IMG/VR virus record: IMGVR_UViG_3300044616_000832
Span: 1-48,397 of that record
Length of the DNA stretch: 48,397 nucleotides
Strand: one strand, 5' to 3'
DNA from: a virus
The translations under genes and the position numbers were made by a program. Below the pieces are notes generated by a model. That model saw only the letters and a program-made list of their open reading frames with translations, searched no databases and had not been told where the DNA came from. This document shows positions 15,452 to 23,591 of this stretch, one piece after another. Each line of letters begins with the position of its first letter. Positions within the stretch are counted from its first letter, which is position 1.

Positions 15452-16149
15452 TGAATGTTGTAATAAAAAAATGCAAAGAATGCGGGAAGGATTTTGAAAC
15501 TGAAGAAATTTATATGCCCGAACTAAATCGGCGTTTCGTTTTTCAATCCGCTTGTGAGCCGTGTTTGGATCGATTGCTTACAGAACGCGATGTTCAGGAA
15601 AAAGAGGCAAAAGCCAAAAAGCGAGAAGACGATTTTTGGGGAATGGTTCCGGAAATTTACAAGACAACGGACGAAACAAAGATTAACAGCAAGTTGAAAC
15701 GGGCAATTTACGAATGGAAATTCGGGCCAAAAGGAATCGGAATCAAAGGGCCATCAGGAACTCAAAAGACAAGATCAGCGGTATTGCTGTTGTATAGGCT
15801 CCACAAAGGCGGCAGGGATGTTTTCTACCTAAAGGCGACCAAACTCACCCAAAATGCCATTGAAATGTTTTCAGACGACAGGGAGACGAAAAGAAACGCC
15901 ATTGAGCTTATGTCCAGAGCAACCAAATGTCAGGTCTTGCTTCTTGATGATGTCGGGAAAGGAAGATTATCACCAGCCGCCGAGGAATCGTTATACACTT
16001 TGCTCGACACGCGAACGGAAAACTTGCTTCCGACAATCTGGACAACCAACGCTGATAGTTCGCAGTTGCACGATATGATGTCCGAGGACAGGGCGGACGC
16101 AATCATGCGCCGACTTATCGAATTTTCAACAATCATCACACTACCATAA
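15451..16149 (+). CDS. DnaC-like helicase loader ATPase with zinc ribbon
   Basis: 232 residues from the ATG overlapping the DUF1376 stop (TGATG). The N-terminus has two cysteine pairs (C8/C11 and C35/C38) forming a probable zinc ribbon. The AAA+ domain follows: Walker A GPSGTQKT at 100-107 (K106), Walker B VLLLDDVGK at 162-170, a TTN sensor at 198-200 and an arginine pair at 220-221. Proteins of this type load the host DnaB helicase at the phage origin. Together with the upstream DUF1376 protein this is a compact initiation module without its own helicase or polymerase. Confidence 0.8.
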   Translation: MNVVIKKCKECGKDFETEEIYMPELNRRFVFQSACEPCLDRLLTERDVQEKEAKAKKREDDFWGMVPEIYKTTDETKINSKLKRAIYEWKFGPKGIGIKGPSGTQKTRSAVLLLYRLHKGGRDVFYLKATKLTQNAIEMFSDDRETKRNAIELMSRATKCQVLLLDDVGKGRLSPAAEESLYTLLDTRTENLLPTIWTTNADSSQLHDMMSEDRADAIMRRLIEFSTIITLP

Positions 16150-16151
16150 TT

Positions 16152-16520
16152 ATGAAACCAACAGAAGAATACCTACCATATAGCCAATTCGTTCAAAACC
16201 TGTGCAAATCAGGTACGGACATCCTTTGCCAAATGAAATGCCACGAAGCCCATCTCGTTCACATGGCAATGGGTGTTTCTGGAGAAGCCGGAGAACTTTT
16301 GGACGCTATAAAAAAATCCACCATTTACAGAAAACCGCTCGACAAAGAAAACATAATCGAAGAATGCGGCGATATTCTGTTTTTTGTTCAGGGAATTCTT
16401 AATTACTATTCTTTGGATATCACAGATGCGATCTACGAGAATCGCAAGAAACTTTCCTTGCGGTATTCAAAAGGCGAATACAGCAACGAACAAGCGCAAC
16501 AACGAGCAGACAAACAATAA
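16152..16520 (+). CDS. MazG-like nucleotide pyrophosphohydrolase
   Basis: 122 residues with the all-alpha NTP pyrophosphohydrolase pattern: GVSGEAGELLDAIKK provides the first acidic pair and ENIIEECGDILFF the second (ExxE ... ExxxD). These residues bind the Mg2+ that activates water for removing pyrophosphate from NTPs. Phage MazG homologues may adjust nucleotide pools or alarmone levels, but the substrate here is unknown. The start is an ATG three bases after the loader stop, without an SD site. Confidence 0.8.
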   Translation: MKPTEEYLPYSQFVQNLCKSGTDILCQMKCHEAHLVHMAMGVSGEAGELLDAIKKSTIYRKPLDKENIIEECGDILFFVQGILNYYSLDITDAIYENRKKLSLRYSKGEYSNEQAQQRADKQ

Positions 16521-16522
16521 AT

Positions 16523-16756
16523 ATGTATATCATTATTAGAATCAAACAATACGATGGCGAAAAAGGGAAATATTGGGGTGTGGATCACGGTCACGGATTT
16601 CCTTCTGTTCTGCACGAACGATACGATGAAACAACAGAAGAAGCCTCTCGTTTAGCAAAGCAAAATCCTGACTGCCATTTTGCGATTTTTGAATACGACA
16701 CAGCCGCAATTTGTAAAATGCAACCTCCAATTTGGATCGAGAAAGAAGACCTATGA
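16523..16756 (+). CDS. Hypothetical protein, 77 aa
   Basis: 77 residues with a beta-strand start (MYIIIRIKQYD) and a mixed alpha/beta pattern ending in PIWIEKEDL. The start follows AACAATAAAT with no SD. It overlaps the following glycosyltransferase by four bases (ATGA), so it may be expressed with that cluster. No domain is recognised. Confidence 0.55.
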   Translation: MYIIIRIKQYDGEKGKYWGVDHGHGFPSVLHERYDETTEEASRLAKQNPDCHFAIFEYDTAAICKMQPPIWIEKEDL

Positions 16757-17868
16757 GATTTCACATTCTTGGATTACCGCATACTGTTACGAATAAAGAA
16801 TTTGTTGCGTGCGCTTATACGCAGAAAGTTCTGAAATTTGGGAAAATGATGAAAGACCTCGGACACGAGATCATTCATTACGGCCACGAAGATTCAGAGC
16901 TTATGTGCGACGAGCATGTCACAGTTCTGACCAACGACGATTTCCAGAAAAGTTATGGTTCCCACGACTGGAAAAAAACCTTTTTCAAGTTTGATACTGG
17001 CGACCATGCGTATCAAACCTTCTACGCCAACGCGATTCGGGAAATTGCAAAGCGAAAACAACCGAACGATTTTCTTCTTCCATTTTGGGGATCAGGAGTC
17101 AGAGCAATTTGTGACGCTCACGGCGACATGATCGTTGTAGAACCGGGAATCGGATACGCTGGAGGACATTGGGCGCGGTGGAAAATTTTTGAATCCTACG
17201 CGATTTATCACGCTTATTGCGGATTAGAGTCTGTAGGAACTTGCCGCCAAGATTGGTATGAAGTTGTTATTCCGAACTATTTCGACCCCAAGGATTTTGA
17301 ATACAATGAAAACAAAGGCGATTACTATCTTTATCTTGGCCGAGTTTATGGCGGCAAAGGATGCGAAATCGCATTTCAAGCGGCAAAGCTGGCAAATGTT
17401 AAATTGATCGTCGCCGGACAAATTGAACAAGGCTACAATCTGCCAGACCATGTGGAATATGTCGGCTACGCCGATTCAGAAAAAAGAAAAAACCTGATGA
17501 GCAACGCCAAGGCATCTTTCATCCCTTCGCAATACATTGAGCCGTTCGGAGGAGTTCAAGTTGAAAACCTTTTCTGCGGGACTCCAACGATAACAACTGA
17601 CTGGGGAAGTTTCGCGGAAAACAATCTTCACGGAGTCACCGGATACAGATGCCGAACGATGGGGGATTTTGTTAGAGCGGTTCAACTAATTGAATCAGGA
17701 ATGATAAAATCAAAAAATTGTCGCCTATGGGCTGAAAACTTCTCTTTGGAGAGAGTTGGCAGGCTTTATGAGAAGTATTTTAAGGATGTTCTGGATGTTT
17801 ATACTGGCAAAGGCTGGTATGCAGATTGCAATGGTTTAACTCCTTTGATGAAAACATATCCGTATTGA
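16753..17868 (+). CDS. GT4-like (GT-B) glycosyltransferase
   Basis: 371 residues from the ATG overlapping the previous stop. The N-terminal half has a Rossmann-like start (MRFHILGLPH). The C-terminal half has typical GT4 donor-site features: YYLYLGRVYGGKGCEIAFQAA, then VKLIVAGQ, and the signature EPFGGVQVENLFCGTPTITTDWGSFAE with the glutamate that contacts the nucleotide sugar. The acceptor is unknown. It begins a three-gene island with an FkbM-type methyltransferase and another GT4-like protein, suggesting synthesis or decoration of a glycan, possibly on virion proteins. Confidence 0.8.
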   Translation: MRFHILGLPHTVTNKEFVACAYTQKVLKFGKMMKDLGHEIIHYGHEDSELMCDEHVTVLTNDDFQKSYGSHDWKKTFFKFDTGDHAYQTFYANAIREIAKRKQPNDFLLPFWGSGVRAICDAHGDMIVVEPGIGYAGGHWARWKIFESYAIYHAYCGLESVGTCRQDWYEVVIPNYFDPKDFEYNENKGDYYLYLGRVYGGKGCEIAFQAAKLANVKLIVAGQIEQGYNLPDHVEYVGYADSEKRKNLMSNAKASFIPSQYIEPFGGVQVENLFCGTPTITTDWGSFAENNLHGVTGYRCRTMGDFVRAVQLIESGMIKSKNCRLWAENFSLERVGRLYEKYFKDVLDVYTGKGWYADCNGLTPLMKTYPY

Positions 17869-17874
17869 TAAAAT

Positions 17875-18456
17875 ATGAAATTTGATTTTGTTGATATCGG
17901 AACAAGCGATTTTGATCTCGGATATGGTTCAGTTGGCTTGCAGTCGAGCCATCTTCTTATTGAACCCGTCAGCTACTACCTTAACAGGATTCCTGAAGCG
18001 GAAGGAGTTGTGAAAATAAATGCGGCAATATCTGATCGTGACGGAGAAGGGGATGTGTATTATTTAAGCGAGGAAACAATCGCAGAATTAAAATTGCCTT
18101 TTTGGGTCAGAGGTTGCAATCGGATTAGCAGTCCGCATCCGACATTGGTAAAAATACTAAATGGTCAAGATGCGTGGAGCATTCAAAAAATTAGAACGAT
18201 AAAATTTTCAACGCTGATTCAGGAATTGAAAATTGAGGCCATCGGGAGCTTGAAAATCGACACAGAAGGACTTGATCATATTGTCTTGAGTGGCGTTGCT
18301 GATTGCATCGATTCAGGACTATCGGTTGATCGCGTAATGTGCGAGTGGGTTCCTGCTTTCGGAAACACAGAACAACTTAAAGAACTATGTTTCAGATTGT
18401 GGAATTATTTCCCGAAACAAGAATTAAAAGGCGAAGACATTTATCTGACAAAATGA
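17875..18456 (+). CDS. FkbM-like methyltransferase
   Basis: 193 residues. It starts with a SAM-binding-like strand (FDFVDIGTSDFDLGYG). Later comes the hallmark FkbM segment IGSLKIDTEGLDHIVLSGV near residues 124-142. FkbM-family enzymes O-methylate sugars or small molecules. It is shorter than many family members (about 220-270 residues) and the first motif is somewhat altered, but the KIDTEG motif is intact. It lies between two glycosyltransferases, so sugar methylation of the glycan they build is the likeliest role. Confidence 0.7.
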   Translation: MKFDFVDIGTSDFDLGYGSVGLQSSHLLIEPVSYYLNRIPEAEGVVKINAAISDRDGEGDVYYLSEETIAELKLPFWVRGCNRISSPHPTLVKILNGQDAWSIQKIRTIKFSTLIQELKIEAIGSLKIDTEGLDHIVLSGVADCIDSGLSVDRVMCEWVPAFGNTEQLKELCFRLWNYFPKQELKGEDIYLTK

Positions 18457-19358
18457 AAAATATATTATTCTTTACTCAAAATCGATGGGCCTTTGGATCG
18501 TTACATCACGGACTCGCAAAGGAGTTATGGAAACATGGCATCTACGCGAATCTTTTGGATTGGACAGTCGAATACAGCCAAGAGGAATTCAAACTTCTCC
18601 GAGATTCATACGATGTTTTCGTAACGATGCCGGATGCCGTTCTTGCTCTCCATTACAAATATGGCGTAGAACTGGAACGCATTGTTGCCGTAGCTCACGG
18701 GCAATGGGACATCCTTCTCGCCAAACAACAAGCCGATCAAGACTTCTACCCGAAGCTGAAAGGTTTCGGGGTCATTAGCAATATATTGAAAAGAAAATGT
18801 GATGAATGGCAAATCTCAAGGATTCCTGATGTCGTAGAACTCGGGATTCACACAAAGACTTATCGTTTCCAATTGCCGGAATCTTTGGGTGTTGTTGGAT
18901 ACGCAGGATCAGGAGAAACAAGGAATTGGTATGGTGAGGAAATTAAAAGGCCAAATCTGGCTGAACAATCAGTTCTCGGAATTGAAGGATTAACCTTCAA
19001 GAAGCATCAGTTCTACAACCATCTTTGTATGCCCGGATATTACAAAAGCGTGGATGCTGTAATAATGTCCTCAATAGAAGAAGCAGGAGGACTCCCAATG
19101 ATGGAGTGTGCCGCCGCTGGCCGATTGCCGCTCGGAACTCCTGTGGGCTATTTTGAAGAGAATGCACCGCAAGGCGGAGGCATCCTTTTACCTCTTGATG
19201 AAGCGGCATTTGTTCAAGAGGCCCAAGTGCAGTTGAATTTCTATCAGAAAAATAAGATGCAATTTATCGGTAGATGCAAAGAAATAAAAGAATATGCGCT
19301 TGAAAATTACGATTGGCGTGTGAAGATTGCGCCATGGATCAAGCTATTTTGTGAGTGA
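18453..19358 (+). CDS. GT4-like glycosyltransferase
   Basis: 301 residues from the ATG that overlaps the FkbM stop (ATGA). It begins MKNILFFTQNRWAFGSLHHGLA, a GT-B Rossmann start with the acceptor-domain helix. It continues with VGYAGSGETRNWYGEEI and ends in a donor-site region, SSIEEAGGLPMMECAAAGRLPLGTPVGYF, including the EAGGLPMMECAAAG stretch that contacts the nucleotide sugar. It is shorter than most GT4 enzymes but retains both domains. Acceptor and donor are unknown. Confidence 0.75.
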   Translation: MKNILFFTQNRWAFGSLHHGLAKELWKHGIYANLLDWTVEYSQEEFKLLRDSYDVFVTMPDAVLALHYKYGVELERIVAVAHGQWDILLAKQQADQDFYPKLKGFGVISNILKRKCDEWQISRIPDVVELGIHTKTYRFQLPESLGVVGYAGSGETRNWYGEEIKRPNLAEQSVLGIEGLTFKKHQFYNHLCMPGYYKSVDAVIMSSIEEAGGLPMMECAAAGRLPLGTPVGYFEENAPQGGGILLPLDEAAFVQEAQVQLNFYQKNKMQFIGRCKEIKEYALENYDWRVKIAPWIKLFCE

Positions 19359-19662
19359 AAAGATTAACAGCGAAGAGGCGTTTTTACTGCGTGAGTTTTT
19401 CTGCGAAATGATCGCCATAGCCTTATATGACGCAACAGATAATACAAAATATAAAAGTATATATAAACAGCAGGAGATTGATAGGGATAAAAGATTAGCA
19501 TTAAAATGGATTGCAGGAGACAAAAATTCCCCTTTTCCTTTTGAAGAAGTTTGTCATGCTGTCGGAATAGAACCGCAACCAATAATTGATATAATAAATA
19601 ATGAGGAAAGATTATCCAAAGTGGACATGCGAGCCGTGCGCGATGATTCACAGTTCGAATAA
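19351..19662 (+). CDS. Conserved small phage protein, 103 aa
   Basis: 103 residues from a GTG at 19351 inside the end of the glycosyltransferase gene; a TTG at 19327 would add eight residues. The pattern EEAFLLREFFCEMIAIALYDA, then KRLALKWIAGDKNSPFPFEEVCHAVGIEPQPI, recalls a common phage protein type (WI...D..FSFE.VC..LGLDP..VR) of unknown function. It could be a small DNA-binding or regulatory protein. Confidence 0.55.
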   Translation: MSEKINSEEAFLLREFFCEMIAIALYDATDNTKYKSIYKQQEIDRDKRLALKWIAGDKNSPFPFEEVCHAVGIEPQPIIDIINNEERLSKVDMRAVRDDSQFE

Positions 19663-19780
19663 AAAAAAATCAGTCATTTGCTGGCATTACGGAAAGTGTG
19701 ATGTCTGCCAAAAAAACGCAGTTGTAACCGAACCAAGAGACTTCGGGCATTTTCCGAACTGGTTCAAAAAAGGAAAATAA
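19643..19780 (+). CDS. 45-aa zinc-ribbon-like protein (CDVCQ/TEPRDFG type)
   Basis: A 45-residue frame starting at ATG 19643 within the end of the previous gene. It carries ICWHYGKCDVCQKNAVVTEPRDFGHF. I recall similar tiny phage proteins with CxxC and TEPRDFG. The C13, C19 and C22 cysteines with H15 could bind zinc. Function is unknown; the conserved-looking motif makes it more than a chance frame. Confidence 0.6.
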   Translation: MIHSSNKKKSVICWHYGKCDVCQKNAVVTEPRDFGHFPNWFKKGK

Positions 19781-19784
19781 ATAA

Positions 19785-20102
19785 ATGAGCGACACACCAG
19801 AGACAGATCACCTTGAAGACCAGCTTGGAAGCGCGGCAAGGTTTTCTCATCCGATTATATGGAGGCACGCACGGCAATTGGAACGCGAGCGCGACGAGGC
19901 GAGGAAAGAAGCAGAAGAACAGGCGAGATTGCTCGGAATGAGCGCACAGCGTGAATCCGATCTTCTCGGGAAACTCGAAAGAATCAAAAGAGCCGCTGAA
20001 AATGTTATACTTCAATGGGATTCGCCATCATGGAAACTCACAGAACCAACAGCAGGCGTCATATATCGCTTGCGTGACGCTTTAGAAATGGAAAGCCAAT
20101 GA
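19785..20102 (+). CDS. TPETD-type coiled-coil protein, 105 aa
   Basis: 105 residues beginning MSDTPETD, then a long helix ARQLERERDEARKEAEEQARLL typical of a coiled coil. Proteins opening with TPETD and running into LERERDEAR are, from memory, frequent in Verrucomicrobiota genomes and their phages, which gives a weak host hint. The C-terminal part (ENVILQWDSPSWK) is less regular. It starts after an AAATAAATAA leader and overlaps the next gene by four bases. Confidence 0.65.
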   Translation: MSDTPETDHLEDQLGSAARFSHPIIWRHARQLERERDEARKEAEEQARLLGMSAQRESDLLGKLERIKRAAENVILQWDSPSWKLTEPTAGVIYRLRDALEMESQ

Positions 20103-20350
20103 ACCTGCTCGAAAAAGCATCCAACTTCGCCAAAAGCGCACTCATATTCGTAAAAGCAGGAATGCCGTGCAACGATGAGCCGGAAATAGCCAGACGCTTA
20201 CGCATTTGCTCGGACTGCGAACATTTCGATCCCTACGCTTACAAGAATATGGGTGAGTGCCAAATCTGCCATTGCAATATGGAAATCAAAAGCATCATGG
20301 CTACCGAATCCTGCCCAAAAGGAAAATGGGAAGAATCCCAATATGAGTGA
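20099..20350 (+). CDS. Small zinc-ribbon protein, 83 aa
   Basis: 83 residues. After an N-terminal helix it has four to six cysteines in zinc-ribbon spacing: RICSDCEHFD, then GECQICHCNMEIK, then TESCPKGKW. The latter two segments are typical of a widespread small phage and bacterial protein of unknown function. A zinc-stabilised fold is likely. It overlaps the genes on both sides. Confidence 0.65.
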   Translation: MNLLEKASNFAKSALIFVKAGMPCNDEPEIARRLRICSDCEHFDPYAYKNMGECQICHCNMEIKSIMATESCPKGKWEESQYE

Positions 20351-20624
20351 CATCCCAACAGAACGGGAATGTGACCTCACTGTCGCCGGAACAATCTGCA
20401 TTCTTACCCTCAAACAACTCCTGTTAGATTACGAACACCTCGCCGCTAAACACGACATCGTTCCCTCTCCCGTTCTGCATAATGTCATCGACTCTTCGAT
20501 TGACGAAATGGTAAAAATTTTCAAGACCAGCACCATCCTAAACGAAATATTTATCGGCATGGTTATGGAGACAGTCAGAGACCGACAAACCAACGGAAAC
20601 ACACCATCAATTCACGCGAATTGA
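20343..20624 (+). CDS. Hypothetical protein, 93 aa
   Basis: 93 residues from ATG 20343, overlapping the previous stop by eight bases. Mostly helical (AGTICILTLKQLLLDYEHLAAKH), acidic, with no recognised domain. Its stop codon lies inside a 7-bp inverted repeat that borders the presumed late control region, so it is likely the last gene of the early/middle transcript. Confidence 0.55.
   Translation: MSDIPTERECDLTVAGTICILTLKQLLLDYEHLAAKHDIVPSPVLHNVIDSSIDEMVKIFKTSTILNEIFIGMVMETVRDRQTNGNTPSIHAN
20607..20624 (+). promoter_or_regulatory. Inverted repeat at the end of the early/middle block
   Basis: TCAATTC and GAATTGA pair around ACGC and span the stop codon of the 93-aa gene. It could be an operator or a weak terminator ahead of the late operon. 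There is no T-run. Confidence 0.4.
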
Positions 20625-20653
20625 ACGCGAATACAGGGGATACATAAGGGGAT
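20614..20653 (+). promoter_or_regulatory. Two direct-repeat pairs, possible regulator sites
   Basis: ACGCGAAT occurs at 20614-20621 and 20625-20632 (11-base spacing). AGGGGAT occurs at 20635-20641 and 20647-20653 (12-base spacing). Spacing near one helical turn suggests side-by-side protein binding upstream of the TTGACA element at 20680. Confidence 0.4.
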
Positions 20654-20679
20654 TTTGGGTGAACATGTCAAGAAAATAA

Positions 20680-20708
20680 TTGACAGACCCGAAAACAATA
20701 GATAACCT
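20680..20708 (+). promoter_or_regulatory. Candidate sigma70-type promoter for the late operon
   Basis: A perfect -35 TTGACA (20680-20685), 17 bases, then TAACCT (20703-20708), a weak -10. It lies in the 155-base gap before the HNH-terminase genes. The -10 is poor, so activation by a regulator bound to the upstream repeats is plausible. Confidence 0.4.
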
Positions 20709-20779
20709 TTTGAATAAACCAATCTTGTTAGATCATACATCACAAGAATTTATCAATAATATCGGTGAACAATCAATAA

Positions 20780-21109
20780 GTGAACTTGAAAAGAAAAAAA
20801 CCTCTGCGCTCTAGAGCGACATTCAAGAAGCGAACGCGCATAAGACTCGTATCCGAAGCTCACGGGAAGAAATTGCTTCAATATCAAATCCTGCGAAGAG
20901 AGTTTCTGATGGATAAAAACTACAAATGCGAGGTCTGCGGACATGCAGGTGATCAGGTTCATCACAAAGAAGGGCGAGGAAAGAAACTTTGCGCTGTGAA
21001 TACATTCTTGGCAGTCTGCGCCGGATGCCATCGCAGGATTCATGACAATCCTGCTTGGGCGCGAGAGAACGGCTATCTAATCTACAATTTTACCAATGCC
21101 ACCGCTTAA
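20780..21109 (+). CDS. HNH endonuclease
   Basis: 109 residues from a GTG start. A basic N-terminus (KRKKPLRSRATFKKR) is followed by an HNH domain: YKCEVCG, then DQVHHKEGRG with the catalytic histidine pair, then VCAGCHRRIHDNP with the metal-binding histidines and second cysteine pair. HNH nucleases beside terminase genes are a hallmark of many phages and are needed there for DNA packaging cuts. It overlaps the small terminase start by 14 bases. Confidence 0.8.
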   Translation: MNLKRKKPLRSRATFKKRTRIRLVSEAHGKKLLQYQILRREFLMDKNYKCEVCGHAGDQVHHKEGRGKKLCAVNTFLAVCAGCHRRIHDNPAWARENGYLIYNFTNATA

Positions 21110-21683
21110 CAACAAGCTTCACGAAAAGTTTGCATGGCTGGTTGCCGAGGGCGATTCCCATACCGAGGCATACCGGAAGATCATGCCGCATGTCGCCTCG
21201 CCTCGCGTTCTTGCTCACAAGGTTTATCACAGAGCTGATGTTAAAAGCCGGATTTCAGAAATCCGTCAAGAGGTTGCCACCCGATCCATTCTTTCGATAT
21301 CGAGGAAGCGGGAAATCTTGCGCCAGATGGTTGAAGGCACATTCCCAACCAAGATCGTCCGCAACCCAAATGGCAACATCGTGGCAGTATTCGACCGATT
21401 GGCCGCTCTCAATATGGACGCAAAGATTGCAGGCGAATTTGCGCCAGAGCGCCATGAGATTATCGCTAACGACCTCCGCCTGACATTCAAAATTAAGGGA
21501 CGGAATACCAATGCACCAGAGGACAACGACATCATAGAGGCTGAAATCGTCGAAAGCCGAACCGATTCCGTTCCCGTCATAGAAGATGCTCCGGAAGATG
21601 AAAACTTCGGGACAGACGCAGACCTCTCGGCATTCGAGAATGCGCCAATCGACCCATCGCAACCGCAAATCGACACGCTTTAA
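21096..21683 (+). CDS. terS: Terminase small subunit
   Basis: 195 residues directly between HNH and large terminase, the usual location. The N-terminal 75 residues form a DNA-binding-like helical unit (LHEKFAWLVAEGDSHTEAYRKIM, then VKSRISEIRQEVA), resembling Terminase_2-type small subunits. The C-terminal part is acidic, as in many small terminases that form rings and contact the large subunit. It shares one base with the large-subunit start. Confidence 0.75.
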   Translation: MPPLNNKLHEKFAWLVAEGDSHTEAYRKIMPHVASPRVLAHKVYHRADVKSRISEIRQEVATRSILSISRKREILRQMVEGTFPTKIVRNPNGNIVAVFDRLAALNMDAKIAGEFAPERHEIIANDLRLTFKIKGRNTNAPEDNDIIEAEIVESRTDSVPVIEDAPEDENFGTDADLSAFENAPIDPSQPQIDTL

Positions 21684-23560
21684 TGTCTATCCGACCAACA
21701 TCACGCACAGTCGAAACGGCAATCAACATCGCCACGAAAATACGCAAGGCTGTCGAGTCCGACGAAAAGATGGGAATGCTCTATGGAGCAGAAATCATCT
21801 TACGGGAAGGAACAAAGAATCCGCCAAACGAAATCGAACTGAACGAGAAGTTGTCTCGGCAAATCATTCTGCAGTTCGTGCAGAGCCTTCTAGACAAGGA
21901 TCAGTTTGAAGCCAGCGCAACGATCTTATGGGGTCCGGATGTCTATGACTGGCGACCACGATCCAGCCGCGACACATGGCGATACTTATTTGACCACGAC
22001 TTGGTTTTGGTTCAGGGAGCGGGAGCCATGGGTAAAACATTCGGTGCGGCGGCATGGTTCTACCTTGATTGGTTCCGTGATCCGTTTTACACCAACATCA
22101 AAGTGATCTCGCTGACACGCGAACACGCCGAAAGGAACATCTTTGCCAGCATTAAAAACTTTCACCGCATGGCTCTCGTCAAACCGGAATTTCAAAAGGC
22201 TGACGAGTTGGTTACCAGCATTCAAGCATCTTCTGACGCCAAGCAAGGCATCCACCTCGTCGCAATCCCTAAAGGCGAGTCAGGCCACGGAACATTGCGC
22301 GGGTTCCATCCGACGCCTCGTTTCACTCAACCACACGGAAAATGGGGAAGGCTATCACGAACCCATGTTATTCTTGACGAGGCCGAGGAGGTGCCTGCCG
22401 GAGTTTGGGAAGGCGTCAATAACATTATATCAACTTCGGATGTCAATGAATGCCGTGGGCGCATCAAAATCTTCGGCGCGAGCAACCCGAAAGACCGCAC
22501 CAGCGACTTCGGCCAACGCTGTGAGCCAGTCAACGGATGGGGATCAATAGACTGCGAGGAAGATTTTGAGTGGGAATCCAAGGAGGGCTATCATGTTCTG
22601 CGGTTAGATGCCGCAAGATGCGAGAATGTTGAACAGCAAAAGATCGTTTTTGCTGGATTGCAGACCTATCAAGGTTTCATGGGATACATGAGCCGTGGGC
22701 GCACGGCAGAGGCAATGACGATGGCTCGCGGATGGTTCCCCGAGGAAGGTCAGGCAATGATGATCATAACGCCTGCCATGATGAACAACGCTCTTGGGAA
22801 TTTGCGTTTCATTGGCCCTGTTGTTCCGCTGGCCGCATTCGATCTTGCGTTGGAAGGCAACGATCAAGTGATATGCTCATACGGAAGGTTTGGCCTTTGC
22901 GATGGCTGGACAGACCAAGCCGGAAAGTTCCATGAATTCAAGTCGTCAAGGAATGCTTTACAACTCGATTCGCAGATTCCTTTCCCGAAGAGAGCTACGC
23001 TGGAGCAGACGCATGCAATTATCAAATTTTGCAAAAGCATGAGGATTAAACCAAACTGGCTGGCTGTTGACCGAACTGGCAACGGATCAGGAATCCATGA
23101 TTCGCTCTGCACCTTGTTTGGGCAAGAAGTGATGGGCGTCAACTACTCTTGGGCCGCATCCGAGACCAGAATCCTTGGTGAAGATAGCAAACAAGCCAAC
23201 GAATTATATAACGGAGTTGTTACCGAATTGCTGTTCGGATTAGCGAAATACTTGGAATTTGAATATCTCAAGATTAGTCCGGGGTTTCGCAATGAACAGC
23301 TTGTTCGCCAAGCCACAGGCAGACGCTATAAACAAGTTGGTCAGGGATTGGTCAGGGTCGAGAGCAAAGGAGACTATTGCAAGAGAACCAGATCAAGCAG
23401 CCCTGATTCTTTAGATTCACTTGCGATCCTCGTTTATTTGATGCGTCAACGCTCCGGTTCAATCGCCACAATGACCGAGGAAAGCAAACGCGAAGCACCT
23501 ATGGAAAAAAATCAGGAAAGCGTTGTTGACATGATGCAGTTTGTAGATTTTTCTGATTAG
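21683..23560 (+). CDS. terL: Terminase large subunit
   Basis: 625 residues with the packaging ATPase followed by a nuclease domain. Walker A is QGAGAMGKT at 111-119 and Walker B is HVILDEAEE at 228-236 (D232, E233). The coupling segment IKIFGASNPK follows near 261-270. Nuclease acidic residues lie at D387 in AAFDLAL, D463 in LAVDRTGNG and D575/D578 in SPDSLDSL, a RuvC/RNase H-like pattern. The protein drives DNA into proheads and cuts concatemers. It shares the TAATG junction with the small subunit. Confidence 0.9.
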   Translation: MSIRPTSRTVETAINIATKIRKAVESDEKMGMLYGAEIILREGTKNPPNEIELNEKLSRQIILQFVQSLLDKDQFEASATILWGPDVYDWRPRSSRDTWRYLFDHDLVLVQGAGAMGKTFGAAAWFYLDWFRDPFYTNIKVISLTREHAERNIFASIKNFHRMALVKPEFQKADELVTSIQASSDAKQGIHLVAIPKGESGHGTLRGFHPTPRFTQPHGKWGRLSRTHVILDEAEEVPAGVWEGVNNIISTSDVNECRGRIKIFGASNPKDRTSDFGQRCEPVNGWGSIDCEEDFEWESKEGYHVLRLDAARCENVEQQKIVFAGLQTYQGFMGYMSRGRTAEAMTMARGWFPEEGQAMMIITPAMMNNALGNLRFIGPVVPLAAFDLALEGNDQVICSYGRFGLCDGWTDQAGKFHEFKSSRNALQLDSQIPFPKRATLEQTHAIIKFCKSMRIKPNWLAVDRTGNGSGIHDSLCTLFGQEVMGVNYSWAASETRILGEDSKQANELYNGVVTELLFGLAKYLEFEYLKISPGFRNEQLVRQATGRRYKQVGQGLVRVESKGDYCKRTRSSSPDSLDSLAILVYLMRQRSGSIATMTEESKREAPMEKNQESVVDMMQFVDFSD

Positions 23561-23591
23561 CCAATAGATTCCATTTCTTTCAATAAATAAT

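Noticed and set aside
20680-20814. 44-codon frame starting with TTG before the HNH gene
   Set aside because: It overlaps the better promoter reading of TTGACA and the HNH start, lacks an upstream ribosome site, and shows no recognisable pattern. It cannot be ruled out.
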